NCBI RefSeq assembly: GCF_008123515.1
Contig: NZ_VSSR01000037.1
Span: 24,200-88,199, forward strand
Reading direction: 5' to 3'
Length of the DNA: 64,000 bases
From: Bradyrhizobium cytisi
GTDB taxonomy: Bacteria; Pseudomonadota; Alphaproteobacteria; Rhizobiales; Xanthobacteraceae
In this document: positions 44,869 to 52,870 of the stretch, piece after piece
Layout of the letters: the number at the start of each line of letters is the position of its first letter
How positions within the stretch are numbered: position 1 is the first letter of the stretch
The notes under the pieces: generated by a model
The model's database searches: none
What the model saw: the letters and a program-made list of their open reading frames with translations, nothing else
What the model was told of the DNA's origin: nothing
Position numbers and translations under genes: made by a program

Positions 44869-45326
44869 GCCTTCTCGGCGGCGCTGACGGCAGCCGGCCC
44901 GACCGGCTTCGCGCGCGGCAACACCAGCGTCAGCAGGCGCAACAGCTTGATCGCCTGCACCTCGTGCGGATGCACGTCCTCATCCGCAGCCGCGACGCGC
45001 TCCGACAGTTCGAGAAGATGAGAGGACAGCGACTGGTCCGAGACCGGCCGCAGCGTGTCGATCACCACATTGGCGAAATCAGGCTCTTCGAGCCGTTCGG
45101 CGAGCTCGTCGAACATCGAAAACAGGCGCTCCTCGCTGGTGTGCGGCGCCAAGCCGCGTTCCCTGATGAAGCGGATCACCTCATCGCGCTCGACCGGCGA
45201 CACGCGCCGGTCGGCCACGGCGACCAGCGCACCGGCGATCACCAGCGCCACCGCAGCCTGCTCGTTGAAGCTGCGCGGCTCGGTGATCTCGAGTTCGATC
45301 GAGTTGGAAGTGTTGGCGTCAGACAT
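44865..45326 (-). CDS. TerB/DjlA-like tellurite-resistance-family protein
   Basis: 153 residues from ATG 45326, with GGGAG 5 nt upstream. The helical TerB core is visible: EQAAVALVIAGALVAVADRR, ERDEVIRFIRERGLAP, LLELSERVAAADEDVHPHEV, and AIKLLRLLTLVL. TerB-like domains bind metal through conserved acidic residues and work near the membrane with TerC proteins. It is the first gene of the cassette; the frame continues upstream to 45827 without a plausible start. Confidence 0.85.
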   Translation of the reverse strand: MSDANTSNSIELEITEPRSFNEQAAVALVIAGALVAVADRRVSPVERDEVIRFIRERGLAPHTSEERLFSMFDELAERLEEPDFANVVIDTLRPVSDQSLSSHLLELSERVAAADEDVHPHEVQAIKLLRLLTLVLPRAKPVGPAAVSAAEKA

Positions 45327-45590
45327 CGTCGCTCCCTTATCTTGCGAAATGACCGCGCGGAGCTTCGATGGGGACGATTTGGTCGGAGAGAACTTAAGAG
45401 GGCCCGACGATCGGCCGATCCATCGCATTCGCGCGGGACAGGTCATCCGACATCGCGAGGTTTTGCTGACACAGTCAGCGTCCTCGCCAGAGGGGCCCGG
45501 ATTCTTGTTCTCTCCGGATATAAAGCCCGGTGAGCCGGAATCAAGGTAACAAGAGTGCGACCAGCAGCCGCATCGGGGTTCCGTCCGCGC
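45327..45590. other. terB leader/promoter region
   Basis: No supported gene. It should contain the promoter for the terB cassette, but I cannot recognise a clear sigma-70 -35/-10 pair. Together with the palindrome at 45591-45670 it fills the gap to the next gene. Confidence 0.4.
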
Positions 45591-45670
45591 CGTCATTGCG
45601 AGCGCAGCGAAGCAATCCAGAATCCCTCCGCGGAAAGCGTCTGGATTGCTTCGCTGCGCTCGCAATGACG
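45591..45670. repeat. 80-bp interspersed palindrome, copy B
   Basis: The same arms as the copy at 23299-23378, but here the 31-nt arms are perfectly complementary around an 18-nt loop. Compensating changes between the copies (A/T mismatch versus C/G pair at arm position 15) suggest the fold is under selection. It lies just past the 3' end of the SnoaL-like gene. Confidence 0.9.
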
Positions 45671-45693
45671 GAGTGTAGGCGCGAGCATCGGTC

Positions 45694-46074
45694 CTACCCG
45701 ACGCGCTCCACAAGATGCGCGCGCGATGGTGACGGATCGAACCGGTCGCCGAAGTATTGCGTTTCGTGCGCCACTGATCCGTCGCGGAATTCCATGATGC
45801 TGACGACGTAGGACGGCACCCCGTCATAGGTCAGGATGAATTCGCTCACCCAGAGATCACCGCCGCCGACGATCCGCCGGACCGTGAAGCGCTTTCTGTT
45901 CGGCTGCACGAAGCGGCTCTCCTGAATGTTGCGGCGGCCGCGAATGCGCTCGCCGGACTGCGGATAATCGAGCACGGCATCCTCGCGATAGATGTCATGC
46001 TCGGCCTCGAAATCGTTTGCGTCCGAAGCGTCCCAATGATGCTGGAGCGCCGTCAGCCTCGCCTGATCGTCCAT
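45694..46074 (-). CDS. SnoaL/NTF2-like protein
   Basis: 126-residue NTF2-like cone fold from ATG 46074, with GGGAGA upstream. Motifs include LTALQHHWDASDANDFEAEH, EDAVLDYPQSGERIRGR and YVVSIMEFRDGSVAHETQYF. The conserved acidic and aromatic pocket residues fit polyketide-cyclase or stress-associated members; substrate unknown. It is divergent from the MocR gene. Confidence 0.85.
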   Translation of the reverse strand: MDDQARLTALQHHWDASDANDFEAEHDIYREDAVLDYPQSGERIRGRRNIQESRFVQPNRKRFTVRRIVGGGDLWVSEFILTYDGVPSYVVSIMEFRDGSVAHETQYFGDRFDPSPSRAHLVERVG

Positions 46075-46285
46075 CGAGATCTCCCTCTTGCGGTTCCTGC
46101 TCTTTAGGTCGGAGCGCAGACAGACCGCGGCAAGGCGGCCTCGCAACGTCTAACAACGACTAACGTGCAAAAATGGGCCGCAAGGAGAATTTTTATCCCT
46201 ACGGCAAGGCTTACGTCGAAACACCCGGCGAACGGGATTAGAACCACATTCCGACCCTCGTCGGCCGGACCAATGCCGGCCTGGA

Positions 46286-47758
46286 ATGTGGATGATGCAG
46301 AAGAGAACCAACCCCGGCCGCCGCACTGGCCGCATGGGCGCGCGCCAGATCTACGAGGCGCTGCGCGACCAGATCATGTCGCTGGTCTACGGCACTGACG
46401 GCCTGCTGCCGTCATCGCGGGCGCTCGCGGACGAGATGGGCGTGGCGCGCTCGACCGTCACGATTGCCTACGAGCAGCTCGCCGCCGAAGGTTTTATCGA
46501 GACGCGCCATGGCGCCCGGCCGCGCGTGGCGCGCGCGGTGGTGGAGCGCGGACGCACGCGCGCGACGTCCCGGCCATCGACGCGCAAGGCACGGCTTTCG
46601 ACCTTCGGCGAGCGGCTGCGCCAGGACCCGCCTCACTGGTCCGCGCCGCCGCGCGGGCTTGTCGCGAACTTTCGTTATGGCGAGCTGTCGCCGTCGGACT
46701 TCCCGGTGCTGGCATGGAAGAAGGCCGTGACGGCTGCCATGGCGCGCAAGCCCGAGCGGCTCGCCTATGACGATCCCTGCGGTGCGCTGCGGCTGCGGAC
46801 CGCGCTACAGGGTTATTTGTGGCGATCGCGCAGCGTCCGCTGCGAGGTCGACCAGATCGTCGTCGTCAACGGCTCGCAGCAGGGCCTCGACATCTGCGCG
46901 CGCCTGCTGCTCGATGCCGGCGACCGCTTCGTGATGGAGGATCCCGGCTACCAGATGGCGCGGCACACTTTCGCGGCGACCGGCGCGGTCACGGTGCCTG
47001 TCACGGTCGATGCCGAGGGCCTTCAGACCGAACGGCTCGACGGCATCGCGGCCCGTCTCGCCTATGTCACGCCGTCGCATCAATATCCGCTCGGCGGCGT
47101 CATGCCGATCGGCCGCCGGCACCAATTGCTGGCCTGGGCCAGACAGAACGACGCTTACGTGATCGAGGACGATTACGACAGCGAGTACCGCTACGACACC
47201 AAGCCGATCCCGCCGCTGCATACGCTGGAGAACAGCGATAACGTGATCTATCTCGGCACAGTCTCCAAGACGCTCTCGCCGACCTTGCGGATCGGCTATC
47301 TCGTGGTGCCGCAGGCGCTGCGATCGCTGTTCGCTGCCGCCAAGCAGATCATGGACCGGCACACGCCGTTGATCGAGCAGGAGGCGCTTGCGGCGATGCT
47401 GGAGAGCGGCGCCTATGACAGCCATGTCAGGCGCGTGCGCCGGCGCAACGCCGAGCGGCAGCAGGCGCTGCTCGACGCCCTTCGCCGCCGCTTCGGCGAT
47501 CGTGTCAGGATCGAGGGCGCGGCCGCGGGCCTGCATGTGGTGGCGTGGCTCGACGATGTGCCGCAGAAGCGCGAGGATGCATTGATCGAGGCGGCCCGCA
47601 CCAAGGGCGTCGGCATCTATCCCGTCTCCGCGCTGTTCGCCGGCCCGCGCGGTGCGCGGAAGTCGGTCGGCCTTGTCATGGGTTATTCGGTGCTGGACAC
47701 CGCGCAAATCGAACGGGGCTGCAGGCTCCTGGCGCAGGCGGTTGCCGAACTGGACTGA
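46286..47758 (+). CDS. MocR-family regulator (GntR HTH + aminotransferase-like domain)
   Basis: 490 residues. The GntR-type winged helix (IYEALRDQIMSLVYGTDGLL, LPSSRALADEMGVARSTV) is joined to a fold-type I aminotransferase-like domain (VNGSQQGLDICARLLLDAGD, EDDYDSEYRYD, the PLP lysine in GTVSKTLSPTLRIGY). Such proteins sense PLP or an amino compound. Start uncertain: ATG 46286, 46292 or 46295. It precedes the PaiB-like gene by 74 nt, with a palindromic site between. Confidence 0.93.
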   Translation: MWMMQKRTNPGRRTGRMGARQIYEALRDQIMSLVYGTDGLLPSSRALADEMGVARSTVTIAYEQLAAEGFIETRHGARPRVARAVVERGRTRATSRPSTRKARLSTFGERLRQDPPHWSAPPRGLVANFRYGELSPSDFPVLAWKKAVTAAMARKPERLAYDDPCGALRLRTALQGYLWRSRSVRCEVDQIVVVNGSQQGLDICARLLLDAGDRFVMEDPGYQMARHTFAATGAVTVPVTVDAEGLQTERLDGIAARLAYVTPSHQYPLGGVMPIGRRHQLLAWARQNDAYVIEDDYDSEYRYDTKPIPPLHTLENSDNVIYLGTVSKTLSPTLRIGYLVVPQALRSLFAAAKQIMDRHTPLIEQEALAAMLESGAYDSHVRRVRRRNAERQQALLDALRRRFGDRVRIEGAAAGLHVVAWLDDVPQKREDALIEAARTKGVGIYPVSALFAGPRGARKSVGLVMGYSVLDTAQIERGCRLLAQAVAELD

Positions 47759-47795
47759 TATAATCATATAAAACTGGCAGTTTCTTATAGTCCAG
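47750..47795. promoter_or_regulatory. Nested palindrome, candidate MocR operator
   Basis: Outer arms CTGGACT (47750-47756) and AGTCCAG (47789-47795); inner AACTG-G-CAGTT (47772-47782) with flanking TATAA and TTATA. Direct half-sites CTGGAC and CTGGCA lie 24 bp apart. It overlaps the end of the mocR gene and lies 37 nt before the PaiB start. The regulator is inferred from position. Confidence 0.55.
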
Positions 47796-47832
47796 ATTGC
47801 GGCTATCTCTGCAGTCAGAACGGAGACACGCC

Positions 47833-48459
47833 ATGTACATTCCCCCCGCCTTTATCGACGACATCGAGAGCATCCGCGCGACCATCCACGCCTCCCGCCT
47901 TGCGAGCCTGGTCACGGCCACCACCGAAGGTCCGGTCGCCACGCCCTTGCCGCTGTTCCTCGACGAGAGCGAAGGCGAGCATGGCGTGCTGTACGGGCAC
48001 GTAGCGAGGGCCAACCCGCAATGGAAGCAGCCGCCGATCGGCGATGCGCTCGCGATCTTCAGCGGTCCCGACGCCTATGTGACGCCGTCCTGGTACGCGA
48101 CCAAGCAGGAGACCGAAAAGGTCGTGCCGACCTGGAATTACATCGCCGTGCATGCCTATGGCCCGGTGGAATTCTTCCAGGAGCCGGAGCGCCTGCTCGA
48201 AGCCGTGACGCGGCTGACCAAGAAGCACGAAGGCGCGCGTGCAAAGCCGTGGGCGGTCAGTGATGCCCCTGCCGATTTCGTCGCCGCGCAGCTGCGCGGG
48301 ATCGTCGGCGTGCGCATCCCCGTGGTGCGGTTCGAAGGCAAGCGCAAGATGAGCCAGAACCGGCCCGACGCCGATCGCATCGGCGTCGCGCAAGGTCTCG
48401 CGGCAAGCGAGAACCATGGTGATCGCGAGGTCGCAGCCCTGATCCCGCTTCCGGTCTAG
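47833..48459 (+). CDS. PaiB-family FMN-binding protein
   Basis: 208 residues from ATG 47833 (GGAG 7 nt upstream). The split-barrel FMN-binding fold shows MYIPPAFIDD at the start, ASLVTATTEGPVATPLPLFL, HVARANPQWK and YVTPSWYATKQETEKVVPTW. PaiB was named as a negative regulator of sporulation in Bacillus, but this family probably acts as flavin enzymes or heme/FMN-binding proteins. Paired with MocR. Its stop overlaps that of nhaA (CTAG). Confidence 0.92.
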   Translation: MYIPPAFIDDIESIRATIHASRLASLVTATTEGPVATPLPLFLDESEGEHGVLYGHVARANPQWKQPPIGDALAIFSGPDAYVTPSWYATKQETEKVVPTWNYIAVHAYGPVEFFQEPERLLEAVTRLTKKHEGARAKPWAVSDAPADFVAAQLRGIVGVRIPVVRFEGKRKMSQNRPDADRIGVAQGLAASENHGDREVAALIPLPV

Positions 48460-49691
48460 TCTCCGGTCTGCTTGCGCAGCCGCTGGGCGTATTCGGCGCC
48501 CCATCCGAGGCCGAGCGTCACGGAGATGAGCGAGCCGAGCAGCACGCCGAACTTCGCGGCGTCAAGCAGCCTGTCGTCGGTAAACGCGAGCATGGCGATG
48601 AAGATCGACATCGTGAAGCCGATGCCGGCCAGCAGCCCGACGAGGCAGACGCCGCCCCAGGATACGCCCGGCGCCAGCCGGCATCCACCCGCGCGCACCG
48701 CAAGCCAGGTCGCACCGATCACGCCGATCGGCTTTCCGGCGCAGAGCGCAAGCCCGATGCCGAGCGCCACGAATTGCGCGCCGCCAGTGAATTCAGTGCT
48801 CTTGAGGTCGACGCCGGCATTGGCAAGCGCGAACAGCGGCATGATTGCGTAAGCGACCCAGGGATGCAGCGCCGTCTCCACGCGGATGACGGGCGGCACT
48901 GTCTCGGGATCCGCCGAGCGGACCGGCGTGATCAAGCCGAGCACGACACCCGCAAGCGTCGGATGCACGCCGGCCATGAGGAAGCCTGCCCAGACGACGA
49001 GGGCTGGCAGGACGTAGGCAAAGGCCGAGCCGAAGCCGAGCCGTTGAAATCCCAGCGCCGTGAGAACACCGAGCAATGCAACAACAAAGCCGTTGAGATC
49101 GAGTCCATTGCTGTAGAACAGCGCGATAATGAGAACTGCGATGATGTCGTCGATGATGGCCAGAGCGAGCAGAAAGACCCTGATATTGGCGGGGATTGAT
49201 CGTCCTAGCAGGGCGAGCACACCGACTGCAAAAGCGACGTCCGTTGCAGTTGGAATCGCCCAGCCTTGAATGCGGTTCGCGACGTTATTGAAGCTCAGGT
49301 AGATCAGCGCCGGGACGCCGACACCGCCGACGGCGGCCAGCACCGGCAGAATGGCCTGATCGAACCGGCTCAGCGCGCCCTCGTGGATTTCACGACGGAC
49401 CTCCATGCCGACGACCAGGAAGAAGACCGTCATCAACGCGTCGTTGATCCAGAAATGCAGAGGTCTGACAAAGCCGAGCTCGCCAAGGCGAAGTGAAATC
49501 GGCAGGTTCCAGACGTCGTGATACGAATGGGCGAATGGCGAGTTGGCCCAGAGCAATGCGGCAGCCGCAGCTATCAGCAGCACGACGCCACTGACAGCCT
49601 CGACATGCAGGAATTGCTGGAGCGCCGTGAGCGCTCGCTCGACGAAAAACGGGGATCTGGGCAGGTGCCTGCCGGGCAGCTGATCGTTCAT
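48456..49691 (-). CDS. nhaA: Na+/H+ antiporter NhaA
   Basis: About 411 residues, near the family length. The ion-binding twin aspartates lie in LALAIIDDIIAVLIIALFYS, and other NhaA motifs are FFLVVGMEVRREIHEGAL, IPTATDVAFAVGVLALLG and LLAGIGFTMSIFIAMLAF. Expels Na+ in exchange for H+ across the inner membrane, mainly at alkaline pH. Starts at ATG 49691 or 49703; neither has a strong ribosome-binding site. Confidence 0.95.
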   Translation of the reverse strand: MNDQLPGRHLPRSPFFVERALTALQQFLHVEAVSGVVLLIAAAAALLWANSPFAHSYHDVWNLPISLRLGELGFVRPLHFWINDALMTVFFLVVGMEVRREIHEGALSRFDQAILPVLAAVGGVGVPALIYLSFNNVANRIQGWAIPTATDVAFAVGVLALLGRSIPANIRVFLLALAIIDDIIAVLIIALFYSNGLDLNGFVVALLGVLTALGFQRLGFGSAFAYVLPALVVWAGFLMAGVHPTLAGVVLGLITPVRSADPETVPPVIRVETALHPWVAYAIMPLFALANAGVDLKSTEFTGGAQFVALGIGLALCAGKPIGVIGATWLAVRAGGCRLAPGVSWGGVCLVGLLAGIGFTMSIFIAMLAFTDDRLLDAAKFGVLLGSLISVTLGLGWGAEYAQRLRKQTGD

Positions 49692-50040
49692 GGGCGCACG
49701 CATCCTGCGTGGCGGCCCGACCATCGCTTGACCTGTCGCTGCCCAATGCAGCGAGCACCCGGGGCCGTTCTATATCGTGCTGCGATTAACGCAACCCCCG
49801 CCCGCTGCCATCCGTGTCAGCGACGGCCGGAACCCCGACGCGGCGCGGATCGTTAGCGCTCCTCACGACACTTTGCAGATGGGAACTCCATGTGCCGCTG
49901 GATCGCATACCGGAGACGACCTCGTTCGAACCCCATGTCACCGAGCCCGAGCATTGCTTGATCGCGCAGGAGCATCCGCTCCGCACAAGCTTCGCCAACG
50001 AAAATGTCTGTTCTGAACTTGCTACGCCATAGGGGAATGC
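49692..50040. other. Intergenic region upstream of nhaA
   Basis: About 350 nt with no supported gene. It should include the nhaA promoter and the leader of the small gene at 50041 (AGGGGA before its ATG). No hairpin, repeat or recognisable operator was seen. Confidence 0.4.
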
Positions 50041-50226
50041 ATGACTGACATCGCCTGGTGCGCCGGTTGCGGCCACAGCCTGGTCCCGATCCTGTCCGAG
50101 CAGGGCCTGACAACGCCGAGCTGCTTCTGGTGCGAGGGCATCGACGCGCGGACCATGGAGATGGCGAAGTGGGCGGACAGCCCGGCCGGCAAACCGGATC
50201 GGGCCGCGCCGCACTCCATTGATTGA
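50041..50226 (+). CDS. Small CxxC protein (zinc-ribbon-like), unknown
   Basis: 61 residues, ATG preceded by AGGGGA at 4-5 nt. Two CxxC pairs (WCAGCGHSL, SCFWCEGID) about 18 residues apart suggest a small zinc ribbon. The remainder is polar. Short length makes chance possible, but the spacing of the two CxxC pairs and the ribosome-binding site support a real gene. It converges on the SOS-box gene (13 nt apart). Confidence 0.5.
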   Translation: MTDIAWCAGCGHSLVPILSEQGLTTPSCFWCEGIDARTMEMAKWADSPAGKPDRAAPHSID

Positions 50227-50239
50227 GCCACGCTCTGCG

Positions 50240-50548
50240 TCAAGCCCTCGCCACCAGGCGTAGACCGAACACAGACGCGACGGTCGGGGCAGCAGCAGCG
50301 ACCGGCTTTCGCATCGGCCGGCGCCGCGGGATGAAGAAGCTGTTGACGAGGATCGGCTCGTTGTCGCCAAGCGCGGTTCGCTCCTTCACCAGCCCGCTCA
50401 TGACCAAGCGCATCTTGATGAGGTCCTGCGCCACGAAGCTGCAGTTCTCCTCGCGATTGATCTGCTCATGCATGATCGCTTCAGCCTCGCGCATGCTGAC
50501 GCGGAGCGCTCTGATCGTTCTGCGGATGTCGTTGATGCGGTTGTCCAT
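50240..50548 (-). CDS. Small gene with SOS (LexA) promoter, unknown
   Basis: 102 residues from ATG 50548, preceded by AGAGG. The N-terminal half is helical and charged (MDNRINDIRRTIRALRVSMREAEAIM), with a central NREENCSFVAQDLIKMRLVM segment; the C-terminus is basic and hydrophobic. I recognise no family. Its promoter has a LexA-type repeat between the -35 and -10 elements (50575-50603), so it is probably induced by DNA damage. Confidence 0.75.
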   Translation of the reverse strand: MDNRINDIRRTIRALRVSMREAEAIMHEQINREENCSFVAQDLIKMRLVMSGLVKERTALGDNEPILVNSFFIPRRRPMRKPVAAAAPTVASVFGLRLVARA

Positions 50549-50574
50549 GGCTGCCTCTCCATCTCGGTCGCAAC

Positions 50575-50603
50575 ATAAGAACAAAACATGAACATATTGT
50601 CAA
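50575..50603 (-). promoter_or_regulatory. Sigma-70-like promoter with LexA box
   Basis: Read on the minus strand: TTGACA (50603-50598), 17-nt spacer, TCTTAT (50580-50575). Within the spacer and into the -10 is GTTC-N7-GTTC (50593-50579), the alphaproteobacterial LexA box. The -35 is a perfect consensus and the -10 matches 4 of 6. It lies 26 nt upstream of the ATG at 50548. Confidence 0.75.
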
Positions 50604-50904
50604 TCGCCGTCCTGACGAATTGCGACGCCGCCCCCGATCCACAGAAGGCACAACTGCCCGCGCACTGGCGAGGCTTGCTGACAAATTAGACAAGTCGAGC
50701 CGCTCTCCTAGAAGCGCGAGGCGCTGGCGCTGCGCCGGACGGTCAAGCCAATCGGGCGATCTAACCTAGTGTGCAACCACCGGATTTTTTCCTGGCCGGG
50801 CTCGCCGCGTCACCGCGCGGGCCCCGTTTGCTGATCCGCAAACCAACTGGCCCAAAATTCGCAGTGACATTGCAAGCTGGCAATGGCGCAGAGCGGAGAA
50901 CGTC
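50604..50904. other. Intergenic region upstream of the bicupin gene
   Basis: About 300 nt with no supported gene. Contains the upstream part of the SOS promoter region and the leader of the bicupin gene (GGAGAA before its ATG). Several weak GC-rich hairpins, none convincing. Confidence 0.4.
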
Positions 50905-52044
50905 ATGAACGTGCATGCTGCGGGCGATCTCAGGACGACCGGCCTCACTCATCCGAATGGCGCGCCGCTCCGCCTCAACACCCGGGATTTTGTGGCGATC
51001 GATCGCGACCGGAATGCGAAGTTCGAAGCGACGTATCGTCCGCAAGCCCTCTACAACCGCGCCAACGAAGGCTTTCACGCCAACAACGAAACCTTCCTGC
51101 TGCACGAAGTCGCGACCAATCTGCCGATCTACCGCCCCGACACCGGCCCCACCGACTTCCATCTGCATCTGCCGCCGGGCGGGTTTCAGCTCGTGCTGGT
51201 CACCTCGGGCGCCTTCACCTTCGACTATGACGGTCGTTTCTATAATGTCGGCCCGGGCGCGGTGATGCTGCAAAGCGCGATCGTGCATCGCCAGCTGTTC
51301 TACACCTGGTCGGGCCTGTCGACCGAAGAGAATTTGAAGACGCCGCAGACGGTGGTGCCGGATCCGATCTCGATGGGCTATTCCGGCAAATTCCTCGAAG
51401 CCTTCATCACCGATCCCACCACCTTTCCGAATCCGACCATCGTCGGCCCGGATCAGATCGACGAAGCCGAGACGCCGCGCGTGGCCTGGAACCATCCTCT
51501 GCACGATCGCCCGGCCGATGGAGGCTTCTGGCTTCAGGATCCCCTCGCACTGGATGCACTGTTCAAGCCGCTCGTCGACGGCCCCATCAAATCCGCGTTG
51601 CCGGTCTATGTGCGCGATATCGGGATCGAGACTCCAAGCGGCCATCTCGTCACCGGCCACATCATCGCAACCGACCCGCGCGGCCACTCGCTCTTGCCAA
51701 AGAGCACGTCGATCGCCGCGGATGCCGACTGCTTCGCCAAGGGCGAGGTCGTGATCTATCGCGTCATTCGCGGCACGGCGGAATTCAGGAAGAAGGCCGG
51801 CGAGACCTTTGAGCTCGCGGCCGGCGATGTGGTGACGGCGGGCAAGGATTCGATCAGCCTCGTCGGCGTCGGCGAAAACACCCAGGTCCTGCGGCTCGGC
51901 CTGCTCAAAGGCATGAACGATCTTCGCAGCTGGACGCCGACACAACGCGACGAGATCGATGGCCTGGCCGGTCAGATCATCACGCAGAAGGACATTCGTC
52001 CCCTGCGCACCGAAGGCAAGCCGGTCGGCTATCTGTACACGTAG
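50905..52044 (+). CDS. Bicupin protein of unknown function
   Basis: 379 residues; GGAGAA lies 5 nt upstream of ATG. Two cupin-like beta-barrels are seen: domain 1 near residues 84-135 (DFHLHLPPGGFQLVLVTSG, YNVGPGAVMLQSAIVHRQ) with several histidines, and domain 2 near 250-335 (EVVIYRVIRGTAEFRKKAGE, LAAGDVVTAGKDS). The first domain's HLHLPPGG can supply metal ligands; the second has few histidines. Similar bicupins act as oxidoreductases or storage-like proteins. It stands alone, so its substrate cannot be guessed. Confidence 0.75.
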   Translation: MNVHAAGDLRTTGLTHPNGAPLRLNTRDFVAIDRDRNAKFEATYRPQALYNRANEGFHANNETFLLHEVATNLPIYRPDTGPTDFHLHLPPGGFQLVLVTSGAFTFDYDGRFYNVGPGAVMLQSAIVHRQLFYTWSGLSTEENLKTPQTVVPDPISMGYSGKFLEAFITDPTTFPNPTIVGPDQIDEAETPRVAWNHPLHDRPADGGFWLQDPLALDALFKPLVDGPIKSALPVYVRDIGIETPSGHLVTGHIIATDPRGHSLLPKSTSIAADADCFAKGEVVIYRVIRGTAEFRKKAGETFELAAGDVVTAGKDSISLVGVGENTQVLRLGLLKGMNDLRSWTPTQRDEIDGLAGQIITQKDIRPLRTEGKPVGYLYT

Positions 52045-52175
52045 GCACGAGGCCGACGCAACGCATCCGGTTCTCTGCGCCGCAGGTCTTGTCTGCTGAA
52101 GAGAGCTTGCCCCTCGGCGAATGCTGCTGGTAGTTCATAGGCGATCGAGATGCGCCTGGAGCACCAGCTTCGCCC

Positions 52176-52643
52176 GTGAGCCCCGAAATCACCAGAACCT
52201 GCGGAAGCTGCACCGCCTGCTGTGATGGCTGGCTGCAGATCGAGGTGCGCGGTCACAAGGTACGCAAGGGGCAACCGTGCCCGTTCAGCATCGCCCAGTG
52301 CTGCTCGATCTATCCGGAACGCCCGCAGCATCCCTGCCGCGAATTCATCTGCGGCTGGCTGGTCGCGTCGAGCCCGCTGCCGGATTGGATGCGGCCGGAT
52401 CAATCCAGCATGATCATGCTGGCCGCCAATTTCTTCTGGCGCGGCTTGCCGGTCGACGTTGTGGTGCCTGTCGGTGAGCAGCCAAAGAAGAAGGCGCTGG
52501 ATTGGCTGACGCGATTTTGCGCCGAGAACAGACGGCTGCTCGTCTACCAGATCGGCGATGAGTGGTTCGCGTTCGGACCACCCGTGTTCCAGACCGACAT
52601 CGCCAACCGTCTCGCGCGCGGCGAAACGCCGTGGGGCGATTGA
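52176..52643 (+). CDS. CxxCxxCC (YkgJ-like) zinc/iron-cluster protein
   Basis: 155 residues from GTG 52176; the ribosome-binding site is poor (GGAG 13 nt upstream). The N-terminal CxxCxxCC (residues 9-16, CGSCTACC) and the later YPERPQHPCREFICGW match the YkgJ-type cysteine-cluster family, proposed to bind zinc or iron. The C-terminal half is less conserved. No functional partner is adjacent. Confidence 0.8.
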   Translation: MSPEITRTCGSCTACCDGWLQIEVRGHKVRKGQPCPFSIAQCCSIYPERPQHPCREFICGWLVASSPLPDWMRPDQSSMIMLAANFFWRGLPVDVVVPVGEQPKKKALDWLTRFCAENRRLLVYQIGDEWFAFGPPVFQTDIANRLARGETPWGD

Positions 52644-52870
52644 CCCAAGGCCCGGAAGCCGCTCGCCTTTTTGACACGGAACCAGTTCGGCGCACCACAA
52701 TGCGTCAGATCGCCGCGCGACACGCTTTGTCGGGAATAGTTGCTGATCAGACACAGTCGGGCCGGAAAGCGAGCTAAACCACAAGAGCCCCGTTGTATAT
52801 GGTATCTGGCATACATTAGCTTCCGCTTTATCCCGGGCCCATTGAGAGTCCGCGGCGATAGAGGGGAAAC

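Noticed and set aside
45327..45827. N-terminal extension of the TerB protein up to 45827.
   Set aside because: The reading frame is open but runs through the palindromic repeat and lacks a start with ribosome-binding site; ATG 45326 has GGGAG.
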